From: JBGTFE01 sp036403235
GTDB lineage: Bacteria; Acidobacteriota; Blastocatellia; Pyrinomonadales; Pyrinomonadaceae
DNA length: 64,000 nucleotides
Assembly (NCBI GenBank): GCA_036403235.1
Contig: DASWRI010000069.1
Location: 41,821 to 105,820 of the forward strand
Direction: 5' to 3'
Position 1 is the first letter of the stretch. Every line of letters begins with the position of its first letter. Under the pieces are notes generated by a model that did no database searches, was not told the DNA's origin, and worked only from the letters and a program-made list of their open reading frames with translations. Positions 33,948 through 43,033 of this stretch are shown one piece after another. The position numbers were made by a program, and so were the translations under genes.

Positions 33948-36900
33948 TTAGAATTCAAAACGCGCGGCAAATTGGAGTTGACGCGGGTCGAATGTGCTCG
34001 TAATTTGTCCAAAAGTACCGCTGTTGATATTGGCAAACTGCGTATTTTGGATAAAGTTGACGGTGTTGAAAACGTTAAAGGCTTCCATACGGAGCTGAAG
34101 CCGCATCGTTTCCGTGAAGGAGATGTTTTTCAGCAGCGCCAGATTGACGTTGATGTAGCCCGGCCCGTCGATAACGGCGCGGGTCACGTTTCCGGTTTGT
34201 CCGGCTTCGACGTTAAAGAACGCCTGTCCGGTAAACGGAGTCGTGCCGTAACCGGCTGATGCCTGACCGTTAACGTTCAGAATTGACGGATTGATAAAGT
34301 AGATATTTCCGTTATCAGCGCGGAAAATACCTGACAAAGCACGAATCTCGTCATTCGTTAAAGTGCTGGTCGGCGTCTGTCTGGCGGAGCGTCCGGTGCG
34401 ATTGAGTGTACCGCGTGTGTCGACGAAAGTAATCGGCGCACCCGAAGTCCACTGCATCAAACCGGAAAGCTCAAAGCCGCCGACGATTTTATCGACCAGA
34501 CCGCCCTGATTGATGAACATTTTGCCTTTACCGAACGGCAATTGATAAATGCCGTTAAAGTTAAAGACGTGTGTCTGGTCAAAATCAGCGCGCTGATAAT
34601 CGAGATGCTTGTTGTTGTTATCCAGATACGGCTCGAAAAGCTGCTGCGAAGTACCGATGGCATCCGTCAGATTTTTCGAGAACGTATAATTCGCCTGGAA
34701 GTACAAACCGTTTGCGAAACGGCGGCGAAGTTCGATTTGCAGCGAATTGTAGTTGTATCTGCCGTCATTCAGGAAATAGTCAACCACACCCGTCGAATTG
34801 TTCCGCAGGAAATTAACGCGCGGAACGCATGTCGGACAGACGGAAGACGGCTGATTGTTGATATTGGCCGCGCTGTTGAGAAACGAGACAGCCAAATCCG
34901 CCGGAGTTCCGTTGTTTAAAGCGTTGGTGAAAGTGGTCGCCGAAAGTCCGCCCGTTCCGACCACGAGACGTCCCGCCGTAGGCGTTCCGGCGCTTTGGAA
35001 GATGGTCAGAGCCTGACAGCCCGCCGTCGCGCAGAAAGCGTTTCCGGTTAAGCGGAAGTTAGCCTGAGCGCGCTGAAAGTCAGCCAAAAAGCCATTGTTG
35101 AAAATGTCAATCTGGTTTAAGTCGACGCCGCGCGCGAGGTTCGTGCTGCGCGTTCCGACATAGCGAATTTCGAGGGCCGTGTTGCCGAAAAATTCACGCT
35201 GGATGCCGAAGCTGTACTGCTCGACACGCGGCGTTTGAATTTTCGGGTCGACGCCGAAAACCGTTCCGAAGAACGTGCCGATACCGGGCGCGTTGTTGTC
35301 CAGATAAGTTCTCGGGAAAGTCGGATTTGCCGGCAGCGGAACCGTCGGAATCGCGCTCGTGCCGACTCGTCCGTTCAAATTAATAAACGTCAGCGTCGTG
35401 CGTCCCAGTCCGGCGTTTCCGACCGCGGCATTGTTGATTGACGTAACGAGCGAGTCGTTGCCGTAAACCCAGCTGTAGCCGCCGCGAATGACGGTTTTGT
35501 TCTGGCCGAACAGAGTTCCCAAAATTCCGCTTTCAAAGGTCGGATTCCAGGCCACACCGATACTCGGTGCAACGTTGTCGTAATCCGTTTTGTAGTAGGC
35601 ATTTTTTCTGCCCGCGTTGCCGCCGAGCAGATTGTATGTTCCGGCCGGATTCAAAAGCGCCGTCACCGGGTCGCTGCCGTCCGGAATTGTCGGCTCGATT
35701 GCGAGGCCGTTGTTTAATCTCAAGGCCGGATAGATTTCATAACGCAGTCCGAGCGATAAGGTCAGCTGCTTGCTTATGGCCCAGCGGTCGAAAACATAGA
35801 GCGAATGATTTTCGTAGCGAAACGGCGTGTAAGCGGTAGCTCCGCGCTGGAAGCCTGTGCCCGGGTCAACAATATTGAATGATTGTCCGACCGAGTTGAA
35901 AATGCCGCCCAATAAACCGAGCAAGCCGTTTGCCGTGCCGAGCTGAGTATTGTTGATACCGCCGACACCGGTAAAGTTGGCCGCCGTCAGCGTCGGAGTC
36001 GATGCGCCCGTACCGATAGTGACGGTCGGAACCGTTCCTACGTCATTAAAGGCGTTAACTCTAAAGATTTGAGCCTGCCCGCCGAATCTGAACGTGTGTT
36101 TATTCCAGACGTAATCGGCGTTGTCCTGCAACATAAAGGTTTTAGTGTTGCGGCCCTGACTCTGAAACGTATTTTCAGGAACGGTCACGAGCGGAACGGC
36201 CAGGAAATAATCCGGCAAAGCGTCGGTTCTGTTAAACGGAACTTCGCTGGAGAAAAATCCGCCGCGAACTTCGTTGACAAAGCTCGACGTGATAAGAGTT
36301 CTGTAAGCCATCGTAAACTGCTTGTTGGCAGAAAACTGAATAACGCCGGGCGTCGGCGTAAATTTCGTCGTATCGGCGTCGGGTCTTAAATTCGATTCCT
36401 TGTTGTAGTTGAAAACGGCAAGAAACGAATGTTTTTCGCTGAAATCGACGTCGACTCGTGTCGAATACTGGTCGCGATTTTGCGTTTGCAGACGGTTGAG
36501 CGTGTAACCCGCGGTATTCAAGCCGTCGCCGCCGGTGAAATTGCTCGCCGTCGGCAACTGCGAAAGAACGCGCGCGCGGATAATCGGGTCAATCGTCGCC
36601 GGAACCGCCAGACCGAGCGACTGCGCAAATCCGAGAATATTTGTTACCGTGCAGAGGCTGCCGACGGCAGTCGAAGGACACGACACAAACGGATTCGTCA
36701 CCGCCGCGGTGTTTGTCCGGTTGAACTGGAAATTTCCGGCCGCCGCCGAGGGCGTCAGAATCGTGCGCGTAAAGTTTGTTCCGAGCGGGTCGCGGATTCC
36801 TTCATAAGCAAAGAAGAAGAAACCTTTATCCTTGTAAAGCATCGGCACGCCTTCGCCGAAACCGGGAACCCAGAGCGGGCCGCTGAGTTTGCCGCCGTAT

Positions 36901-37721
36901 TGGTTGCGGTTGCGGAACGGTCGTTCGAGGTTCGAACGATTTCTGAAAAACGAGTTTGCCGCGAATTCCGAGTTACGGTTATAGGCAAACAAAGCGCCGT
37001 GAAAATCTTTCGTGCCGCGCGGCGTAACGAGACGGATTTGAGCACCGCCGTAGCCCTGGTCGGCTTCCTGATTCGTGGTCGCAATCGTAAATTCGCCCGT
37101 ATCGTCAACCGACGGTCTGCCCGGAGCAAAGTCGGTCGCGTTCGTGCGAATAAAAGTGTCTTGAATGTTAATGCCGTCACGAGTGATGTTCGTGAAGGTC
37201 GTGCGCATTCCGTTGATGGTCGTGGCTTGCGCCGAGTTGCTGGCAACGCCGGACTGCAAAGTCGTCAGAGCAAGCGGATTGCGGGTGATGAGCGGCAGGG
37301 ACAAAATCTGTTGCGGGCTGACCGTATTACTGACTTGTGCCGTATTTGCCTGTACAACGTCGGCGCCGGCAGTAACCGTTACGGTTTCCTGCACGTTGCC
37401 GACTTCCAATTTTTGGTCGAGCGTATATTCACGTCCGACGTCGACTTTTACTTCGTTTGCGACAAAGGTTTTAAAACCGGCCGCGCTGATTTTTACTGTG
37501 TAAGTTCCGAACTCCAACTGCGGGAAAACGAATTCTCCCGAATCGTTGGTCGTTGCGGTCAGTTCCTTACCGGTTTTATTATCGGTAGCAATCACCGTCG
37601 CGCCGGGCACAACGCCGTCGGTCGTCGAAACGGTTCCCGAAAGCCGACCGGTCGTCGTCTGAGCCACGACGGCCGCGAAACTTGCAAGAATAAGTAAAAA
37701 ACTAAGTAGAATTTTTTTCAT
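33948..37721 (-). CDS. Oar-like TonB-dependent outer-membrane receptor with N-terminal carboxypeptidase-regulatory domain
   Basis: The 1257-residue protein has a signal peptide (MKKILLSFLLILASFAAVVA). A carboxypeptidase-regulatory-like domain follows (about 24-105; GRLSGTVSTTDGVVPGATVI), and then a plug with ETVTVTAGADVVQ and INGMRTTFTNITRDGINIQD. A very long beta-barrel ends in the aromatic-terminated QFAARFEF expected for outer-membrane insertion. The gene has its own terminator. Upstream it has a sigma-54-like promoter, with an NtrC-type activator gene beyond that. Substrate unknown; homologues in this phylum are numerous and often assigned to large glycans or peptides. Confidence 0.93.
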   Translation of the reverse strand: MKKILLSFLLILASFAAVVAQTTTGRLSGTVSTTDGVVPGATVIATDNKTGKELTATTNDSGEFVFPQLEFGTYTVKISAAGFKTFVANEVKVDVGREYTLDQKLEVGNVQETVTVTAGADVVQANTAQVSNTVSPQQILSLPLITRNPLALTTLQSGVASNSAQATTINGMRTTFTNITRDGINIQDTFIRTNATDFAPGRPSVDDTGEFTIATTNQEADQGYGGAQIRLVTPRGTKDFHGALFAYNRNSEFAANSFFRNRSNLERPFRNRNQYGGKLSGPLWVPGFGEGVPMLYKDKGFFFFAYEGIRDPLGTNFTRTILTPSAAAGNFQFNRTNTAAVTNPFVSCPSTAVGSLCTVTNILGFAQSLGLAVPATIDPIIRARVLSQLPTASNFTGGDGLNTAGYTLNRLQTQNRDQYSTRVDVDFSEKHSFLAVFNYNKESNLRPDADTTKFTPTPGVIQFSANKQFTMAYRTLITSSFVNEVRGGFFSSEVPFNRTDALPDYFLAVPLVTVPENTFQSQGRNTKTFMLQDNADYVWNKHTFRFGGQAQIFRVNAFNDVGTVPTVTIGTGASTPTLTAANFTGVGGINNTQLGTANGLLGLLGGIFNSVGQSFNIVDPGTGFQRGATAYTPFRYENHSLYVFDRWAISKQLTLSLGLRYEIYPALRLNNGLAIEPTIPDGSDPVTALLNPAGTYNLLGGNAGRKNAYYKTDYDNVAPSIGVAWNPTFESGILGTLFGQNKTVIRGGYSWVYGNDSLVTSINNAAVGNAGLGRTTLTFINLNGRVGTSAIPTVPLPANPTFPRTYLDNNAPGIGTFFGTVFGVDPKIQTPRVEQYSFGIQREFFGNTALEIRYVGTRSTNLARGVDLNQIDIFNNGFLADFQRAQANFRLTGNAFCATAGCQALTIFQSAGTPTAGRLVVGTGGLSATTFTNALNNGTPADLAVSFLNSAANINNQPSSVCPTCVPRVNFLRNNSTGVVDYFLNDGRYNYNSLQIELRRRFANGLYFQANYTFSKNLTDAIGTSQQLFEPYLDNNNKHLDYQRADFDQTHVFNFNGIYQLPFGKGKMFINQGGLVDKIVGGFELSGLMQWTSGAPITFVDTRGTLNRTGRSARQTPTSTLTNDEIRALSGIFRADNGNIYFINPSILNVNGQASAGYGTTPFTGQAFFNVEAGQTGNVTRAVIDGPGYINVNLALLKNISFTETMRLQLRMEAFNVFNTVNFIQNTQFANINSGTFGQITSTFDPRQLQFAARFEF

Positions 37722-37850
37722 TTAAGCCTCCACACTATCGCAGAATTAATTTCAAATTCGATAAACAACCATATGAATGTTGAATAAAGACGTATAAGTT
37801 ATATGTATTGCACCGAATAACGCGGAGAAAATATTAAGTATTGAATATTT

Positions 37851-37869
37851 GTAACAAAAATCGTGCCAA
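37851..37869 (-). promoter_or_regulatory. Candidate sigma-54 promoter of the TonB-dependent receptor
   Basis: The reverse strand reads TTGGCACGATTTTTGTTAC. The -24 element TTGGCACG is a perfect match to the known consensus. The -12 element is TTGTT instead of TTGCW at the exact 10-bp spacing. The predicted start near 37842 leaves a leader of about 120 nt. The remainder of 37722-38018 is AT-rich with an AAATATT/AATATTT inverted pair (37829-37850) and no gene. Confidence 0.55.
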
Positions 37870-38018
37870 TCGGGCAAAAGAAAATATCCTTAGTATTTTC
37901 AGTCGCTTAAGGGCGCGTTTTGGCAGCGAATATTAATTTTTGGAACGATTTACTGAATTATTATTCAAATTATTGTAAAGAAATGTAAAGAAACTATATA
38001 AAAATTAAAAAATCCGGT

Positions 38019-39428
38019 TCAAGGCCGCGGCAGAATGTTGTAAGTTTTGATTTTCGAATTGAGCGTCGTCGCATTTAAGCCCAAAAGCCGCGCCGCACGC
38101 GATTGGTGGCCGCCGGTCTGCTCGAGCGAGCGACGAATCAAATCGATTTCAAAACGGCGCACTTCGTCGTAAAAATTTACGCCGCGCGAAATATCTATGT
38201 CCTCGGAAGTTCCCTCGCTGAGCTTTATCATCTCGCGCGCCAGCTCCGGATTGCTGACTTCGGGACGCAGGCATTCGACCGTAATTTCGTCGGTCGGCGC
38301 GATGACGACGGCGCGCTCGATAATATTTTCCAGCTCGCGGACGTTGCCCGGATAATAATAGCTTTCGAGCAGCGAGAGAACTTCGGGCGACAGATTTTCG
38401 GCGATTTCGCGCACGTTTTCGGCGTTGTATTTGCGGATAAAATGCTGCGCGAGCGGCAGAATGTCTTCGCGTCGCTCACGAAGCGGCGGAAGCTCAATCG
38501 GCACGACCGACAGGCGATAATACAAATCTTCGCGAAAAGTTCCGTTTCTGACGGCTTCCTTTAAATCGACGTTGGTCGCGGCGATAATCCGCACATCGAC
38601 CGTGACGGTCGACGTTTCGCCGAGCGGCGTAAACTCGCGCTCCTGGATGACGCGAAGCAGGCGAACCTGAATTTCGGGACGCAGGTCGCCGATTTCGTCG
38701 AGAAAAATCGAGCCGCCGTCGGCGACTTCAAAAAGTCCTTTCTTGGCCGAAACCGCGCCCGTAAAAGCGCCTTTGGTGTGCCCGAAAAGCTCGGATTCGA
38801 GCAGCTCCGAAGGAATATTCGAGCAGTTGACGACGACAAACGGCATATCGGCTCTCGGAGAAGATTCGTGGATGGATTTTGCCAGCATCTCTTTTCCCGT
38901 TCCCGATTCGCCGGTAATCAAAACCGTCGAGCGCGCCGGCGCGACGCGTTCGACCAGCCGGAAAACGTTTTCCATTTTGTCCGAGCGCCCGATAATCGCG
39001 CCGCGGCTCACCGAACGCGTCATCGCCTGCCGCAGCGACAAGCGCTCTTCTTCCTTGCGACGCGTTTTGACGCCTTTGGCAATCAGCGCCAGAATCTGTT
39101 CGTTTTGAAAAGGCTTGCGGACGATTCCGGTCGCGCCTTTTTCCCAGGCGGAAATCGCCGTGTCGAAAGTCGCATAAGCCGTAATCATCAAAACGACCGC
39201 TTCCGAGTCCATTTTGATGAGCTCCTGCAAAGCCGTCAGCCCGCCCATTCCGGGCATCGAAACGTCCATCAAAACGACGTCGTAAGGCTTCTGAGCATAA
39301 GCTTCGAGCGCTTCCTCGCCCGTTTTCGCCAAATCAACCTTGAAGCCCGCGCCGCTCAGAATCGTCCCGAGAACGTCGCGCATTATCTCTTCGTCGTCAC
39401 AAACTAAAATTGAACCCTTTTTCGCCAT
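38019..39428 (-). CDS. NtrC-family sigma-54-dependent response regulator
   Basis: The 469-residue regulator has three domains. A receiver (1-120) has acidic residues DDEE near 11-14 and phospho-acceptor Asp55 in VVLMDVSMPG. An AAA+ sigma-54 activation domain follows (about 145-385) with Walker A GESGTGKE and the GAFTGA loop that contacts sigma-54. A Fis-type HTH lies at the C-terminus (GGHQSRAARLLGLNATTLNSKI). No histidine kinase is adjacent in the window, so it is an orphan here. It lies directly upstream of the TonB-dependent receptor gene, whose promoter looks sigma-54-type, making that gene a likely target. Confidence 0.95.
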   Translation of the reverse strand: MAKKGSILVCDDEEIMRDVLGTILSGAGFKVDLAKTGEEALEAYAQKPYDVVLMDVSMPGMGGLTALQELIKMDSEAVVLMITAYATFDTAISAWEKGATGIVRKPFQNEQILALIAKGVKTRRKEEERLSLRQAMTRSVSRGAIIGRSDKMENVFRLVERVAPARSTVLITGESGTGKEMLAKSIHESSPRADMPFVVVNCSNIPSELLESELFGHTKGAFTGAVSAKKGLFEVADGGSIFLDEIGDLRPEIQVRLLRVIQEREFTPLGETSTVTVDVRIIAATNVDLKEAVRNGTFREDLYYRLSVVPIELPPLRERREDILPLAQHFIRKYNAENVREIAENLSPEVLSLLESYYYPGNVRELENIIERAVVIAPTDEITVECLRPEVSNPELAREMIKLSEGTSEDIDISRGVNFYDEVRRFEIDLIRRSLEQTGGHQSRAARLLGLNATTLNSKIKTYNILPRP

Positions 39429-39694
39429 AAGTTACTGAATATATCAAAATTTGAAAGAAAAATTTAAGAGAGAATAAAAATTTAGAATTCTTAAGCTTCC
39501 CGAAAGCTATTTTGATGCGGCTTTTGCGGCATTGGTTTTTTGCTCAATTTCAAATATGTAAAATGCGGATTTGAAGATTTTTGAAGTTAAAGAAGCGTCC
39601 GACGATGTGAATTTGATTGTTTGTGAAATTGTCGGAAAACAGGAAACCATTTAATAAATCGTTAAACCTGAAAGGCTTTCCGCATCGCGCGACA
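39429..39694. other. Gap upstream of the regulator gene
   Basis: The stretch is AT-rich and contains no frame with a ribosome-binding site. Promoter elements for the regulator gene are expected near 39430-39500, but no convincing sigma-70 or sigma-54 site was found. Confidence 0.35.
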
Positions 39695-39883
39695 TTGTTC
39701 TCGTATGGCGATACATCAATGATGTATCGCCATACATCGTCAATGTATCGCTATGCATCGTTAATGTATTGTCATGCATCGTTATCGCATCTCGATACAT
39801 TAACGATGTATCGAGATGCGATAAGCTCGTATGCCGATACGAGAAGGATGTATCGTTATACATTCTTCTCGTATCGGCATACA
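39695..39883. repeat. Nine 21-nt degenerate tandem units forming nested perfect hairpins
   Basis: Units start at 39695, 39716, 39737, 39758, 39779, 39800, 39821, 39842 and 39863. The core word is TATCGnnATACA or variants. Three strong inverted repeats are present: 39703-39718 with 39720-39735 (16 bp), 39782-39800 with 39806-39824 (19 bp, loop TAACG), and 39829-39846 with 39865-39882 (18 bp). The last encloses a further 6-bp stem. Each unit splits into three heptamers, the central one often TGTATCG and the third CGATACA-like. It lies 25 nt beyond the stop of the peroxidase gene. Confidence 0.9.
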
Positions 39884-39908
39884 TCAATCACGCAGGCCGC
39901 GTTTAATT

Positions 39909-42707
39909 TTACGGAACGTTTGACGAAGGAACGGAAACGTCCTGATTCAAGCCCCAATTCTGGATGCGGGCCGCACCGTTCGAGGTTTGCAGAACGTACC
40001 AATTTCCTTCCGTCTGGCGGAAAACGGCAAAATCGCTTCGGCCGTCGCCGTCGTAATCGCCGGGCGCGGGCGCGTCGGTCGAGATGCCGAACTGCTGGGC
40101 TGTAAAGCCGCCGTCCAAGCTGCGCGAAACATACCAGACGCCGGTCGAAGGACGGAAAACCGCCGTGTCCGATTTACCGTCGCCGTCGTAATCACCGACA
40201 ACGGGTTTGTCTTCGGCGAGGCCGAACTGGATGGCCGCAAAACCTGCCGTCGAGCGCTGCAGATACCACGTGCCGTCTCGATAAACAGCTAAATCGGTTT
40301 TGCCGTCGGCGTCATAATCGGCGGCAACGGGGCGGTCGGTCGAGATGCCGAACGGTATCGCTAAGAAATTGCCGGGATTAGTGCTGGGGCGAATCCACCA
40401 CGTTCCGGTCGATGGACGAAAGATGGCTAAATCGGCTGTCTGGTCGCCGTCAAAGTCTCCGGGCTGCGGCTTGTCGCCTGCCAGACCGAAATCTATCACT
40501 TGAAGCCCGTCGCGGCTGCGCAGAATATACCACGTGCCGCTTCGGAAAACGGCGATGTCGGCTTTGCCATCGCCGTCAAAATCTTCGGGCACGAGCGTAT
40601 CAGAGCTGAAACCGAAATTCGTCACGCTCGAGCTGTTTGCCGCGCTTCGCAAAATATACCAGTTGCCTTCGCCGGGACGGAAAACTGATAAATCGGTTTT
40701 GCCGTCGCCGTCGAAATCGGCGTGTCTGGCTCTGGTCGGTGCCGCCGTCGCTTCGCCGAAAACGGTAAATTTAAAGGCCGGCGAGACGGCGACGCCGCCC
40801 GCTGCGCTCGCGTCCGTCACATACCAGCGACCAAAAAACGTCTGTCCGATTAACGATGGATTATTCGGAATGGCGAGGCTGACCGAGCCGCGCCCGCTGC
40901 CCGCGCCCGTTCCCGTTAAAGCGATGACCTGCCGCGCGAACGAGCCCGAGGCCGGAACGCCGCCCGTTCCCGGGTCGGTCGAGTTGATGACCAGAACGGC
41001 CTGCGCGCTTCCGAGCGCGTTTGAAACGGCGACCGTAAAGCGCGGATTGCCGACAATCGGCGGCTCGATGGCCGTCACCTGCGGAATTTGTCCGTTTGCG
41101 CCCGCAACGCCCGTTCCCGTAATTTGCGGAACGCGCGTCGATTCCGAGAAAAGCTGCGGCCGGTCAAACGGCGCGGCTTCCTGCGTTAATCTGGTGTCGG
41201 TCAAAGGGCGTTTTAGAAAAGCGACGAGGTCGGCTTTTTGCTGCGCCGACAGATTGCGCGGGCGAATCAGATTTCCCGCAAAATTCGGCTGGTTCGGAAA
41301 ATCGCCGCCGCGATTGTAAAACTCAACGACGTCTTCGAGCGTCTGAAGCTTGCCGTAATGCATATACGGCGCGCGAAGCTCGACGTTCCTCAGGCTCGGC
41401 ACGCGAAACACGCCCAAATCCTGTTGACTTCCGGTCGTCTGAAAACGTCCCGTGTCTTCGTTAACGGGGCGCAGACCGATATTGCGAAAACTGTTGTCGG
41501 TCAAAAGATTACCGGCGTGGCAGACATTGCACTGCGCCTGATTAAAAACGTTGCGCCCGCGCGTTTCCTGCGCCGTCAGCGGCGTGATGCCGGCATTCGC
41601 CAAATCGAGCGGCGTTCTGTCCGAATACAATGTGCGCTCGAAAGTTCCGATGGCCAGAGCAATGCGCGAAGGCGTGACGTCGGTAGTACCGAAAGCTTCT
41701 TCAAAAAGCTCGGAATAAGTTCGCCCGTCAATCCAGGCGCTCAAAGACACCGGAACGTTTGAGGCGAGCGCGAGCGGTTTTGACTGTTGAATCTGAAAAG
41801 CCGTTTCCGTCCAGTTTCTTCCGACGTGTCCCATTTCCGCCGAATTCGTCGGCGGCCCGACCGCCTGACTTTCCAGCGCGCCGCCGTTGTTGAGAACAAT
41901 CGCATTTGTAATCGGGTCGCGGAATACACCCGTAGCGCGTCCGTCCCAGAATAAAACGGGAGCGTAAGCGGCATTGACGTAAGACGGCGATTTGCGGCCG
42001 GTCGATTGCGGCTTGTAGCCGTAAACGTTTGACCAGTCGTAAGTTCCGTCCGCTAAGTTTTGCGGGACGCCCATCGAGCCGACAACGTCGTCGGCGGTGT
42101 TAAAAACTAAGTCTGCGCCCGGATTGGTCGAGTTTGCGAGATTGGTGAAAGAACGCCGGTCAGAACCGCCCGTTCCCGCCTGATGACAAGTTCCGCACGA
42201 GACGGTGCGCGTCGCCGAAAGCTGCTCGTCCCAGAAAAGAGCTTTGCCGAGATACGCTTTTGCCGCCGTCACCGGATTGACGGGCGGAATCGGCGGCGGC
42301 TCAAGCGGCGGAACAGGGCCTTGCTGCGCCGTGTTGGTGCGAAGTCCCGTGTCGGACGCGCTGAAACTGCTCGCGGCGCTTCCCGTTTCGGCGCGAACCC
42401 AGTAGAAAAACGTCTGCCCGGCGGTCGCGGTCGTATCGAAAAAATTCGCCGCGGCGGTCGTTCCGACTTCGGTTGCCGTCGCCGAGTTGTTCACGGTATT
42501 ACGGAAAATCCGGTAATTCGTCGCGCCTCGAACGGCGTCCCAGTTGAGCCCGACCTTGTTGTTATAAATGCCGTCGGACGCGGTAAAATTGGACGGCGCG
42601 ACGAGGCTCGTCTGGCTGTTGACTACGGTAGAAAACCAGCGATTTTGGAAAATCGCCGCCGAAATCAGCAGAAAAAGAAAAAGGATGGATAATTTGGCAA
42701 CTCGCAT
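39909..42707 (-). CDS. Exported di-heme cytochrome c peroxidase (MauG/CcpA family) fused to FN3 and FG-GAP-like repeats
   Basis: The product is 932 residues from ATG 42707 (MRVAKLSILFLFLLISAA, a signal peptide); the longer frame begins 22 codons earlier without support. A fibronectin type III-like domain covers about 37-125. The peroxidase core has two heme-c motifs, CGTCH at 171-175 and CNVCH at 393-397, with MHYGKLQTLEDVVEFYNRGG near the end of that domain. After a linker domain, residues about 660-932 carry six DGDGK(T/S)D-x-AVFRP repeats like those of the 1255-residue protein. Known relatives reduce hydrogen peroxide with periplasmic electron donors or oxidise proteins. The added modules suggest surface anchoring. 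Confidence 0.88.
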   Translation of the reverse strand: MRVAKLSILFLFLLISAAIFQNRWFSTVVNSQTSLVAPSNFTASDGIYNNKVGLNWDAVRGATNYRIFRNTVNNSATATEVGTTAAANFFDTTATAGQTFFYWVRAETGSAASSFSASDTGLRTNTAQQGPVPPLEPPPIPPVNPVTAAKAYLGKALFWDEQLSATRTVSCGTCHQAGTGGSDRRSFTNLANSTNPGADLVFNTADDVVGSMGVPQNLADGTYDWSNVYGYKPQSTGRKSPSYVNAAYAPVLFWDGRATGVFRDPITNAIVLNNGGALESQAVGPPTNSAEMGHVGRNWTETAFQIQQSKPLALASNVPVSLSAWIDGRTYSELFEEAFGTTDVTPSRIALAIGTFERTLYSDRTPLDLANAGITPLTAQETRGRNVFNQAQCNVCHAGNLLTDNSFRNIGLRPVNEDTGRFQTTGSQQDLGVFRVPSLRNVELRAPYMHYGKLQTLEDVVEFYNRGGDFPNQPNFAGNLIRPRNLSAQQKADLVAFLKRPLTDTRLTQEAAPFDRPQLFSESTRVPQITGTGVAGANGQIPQVTAIEPPIVGNPRFTVAVSNALGSAQAVLVINSTDPGTGGVPASGSFARQVIALTGTGAGSGRGSVSLAIPNNPSLIGQTFFGRWYVTDASAAGGVAVSPAFKFTVFGEATAAPTRARHADFDGDGKTDLSVFRPGEGNWYILRSAANSSSVTNFGFSSDTLVPEDFDGDGKADIAVFRSGTWYILRSRDGLQVIDFGLAGDKPQPGDFDGDQTADLAIFRPSTGTWWIRPSTNPGNFLAIPFGISTDRPVAADYDADGKTDLAVYRDGTWYLQRSTAGFAAIQFGLAEDKPVVGDYDGDGKSDTAVFRPSTGVWYVSRSLDGGFTAQQFGISTDAPAPGDYDGDGRSDFAVFRQTEGNWYVLQTSNGAARIQNWGLNQDVSVPSSNVP

Positions 42708-43033
42708 GACAGGACTTCCTCGATATATTAAATTTTCAAGTTCAAAACCGCTAAACTTTATTGTTTGGAACAAATGTCGGACTTACTAAAAACAAAGGTC
42801 GAACACAACCTTTGACGCGCGACATTAAAATTTGGTCGAATTATTTAACGAAATTTTTTGAGGCCGAAAAATGAATCGGCAATTAATTTGATTAATTTTT
42901 GCAGGCGGCGCGAGCGCGTCAGGCTCGATACTTTTAACCGTAATTCCGACAATCTCCAAAATTTCGCGGACAAACTTTTCTTATTAATAAATAATATAAG
43001 TCACTTTGAACGACAAAAAAATACATTTAGCTG
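42708..43033. other. Gap between divergent peroxidase and DUF72 genes
   Basis: No open frame with a start and ribosome-binding site and no clear repeat were seen in these 326 nt. It is AT-rich and should contain the promoters of both genes; a TATAAT-like ATAATATAAG word occurs near 42990-43000. Confidence 0.4.

Noticed and set aside
36429..37697. 422-codon open frame opposite the TonB receptor gene
   Set aside because: It is a shadow of the receptor gene: no ribosome-binding site, low-complexity basic composition, and the opposite strand encodes a complete signal peptide, plug and barrel.
39695..39883. CRISPR-like array
   Set aside because: Units are contiguous and degenerate with no unique spacers, the period is 21 nt, and no cas genes are nearby.
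42708..42773. Longer start for the peroxidase gene
   Set aside because: The signal peptide begins at the internal ATG 42707; the upstream residues would block export.
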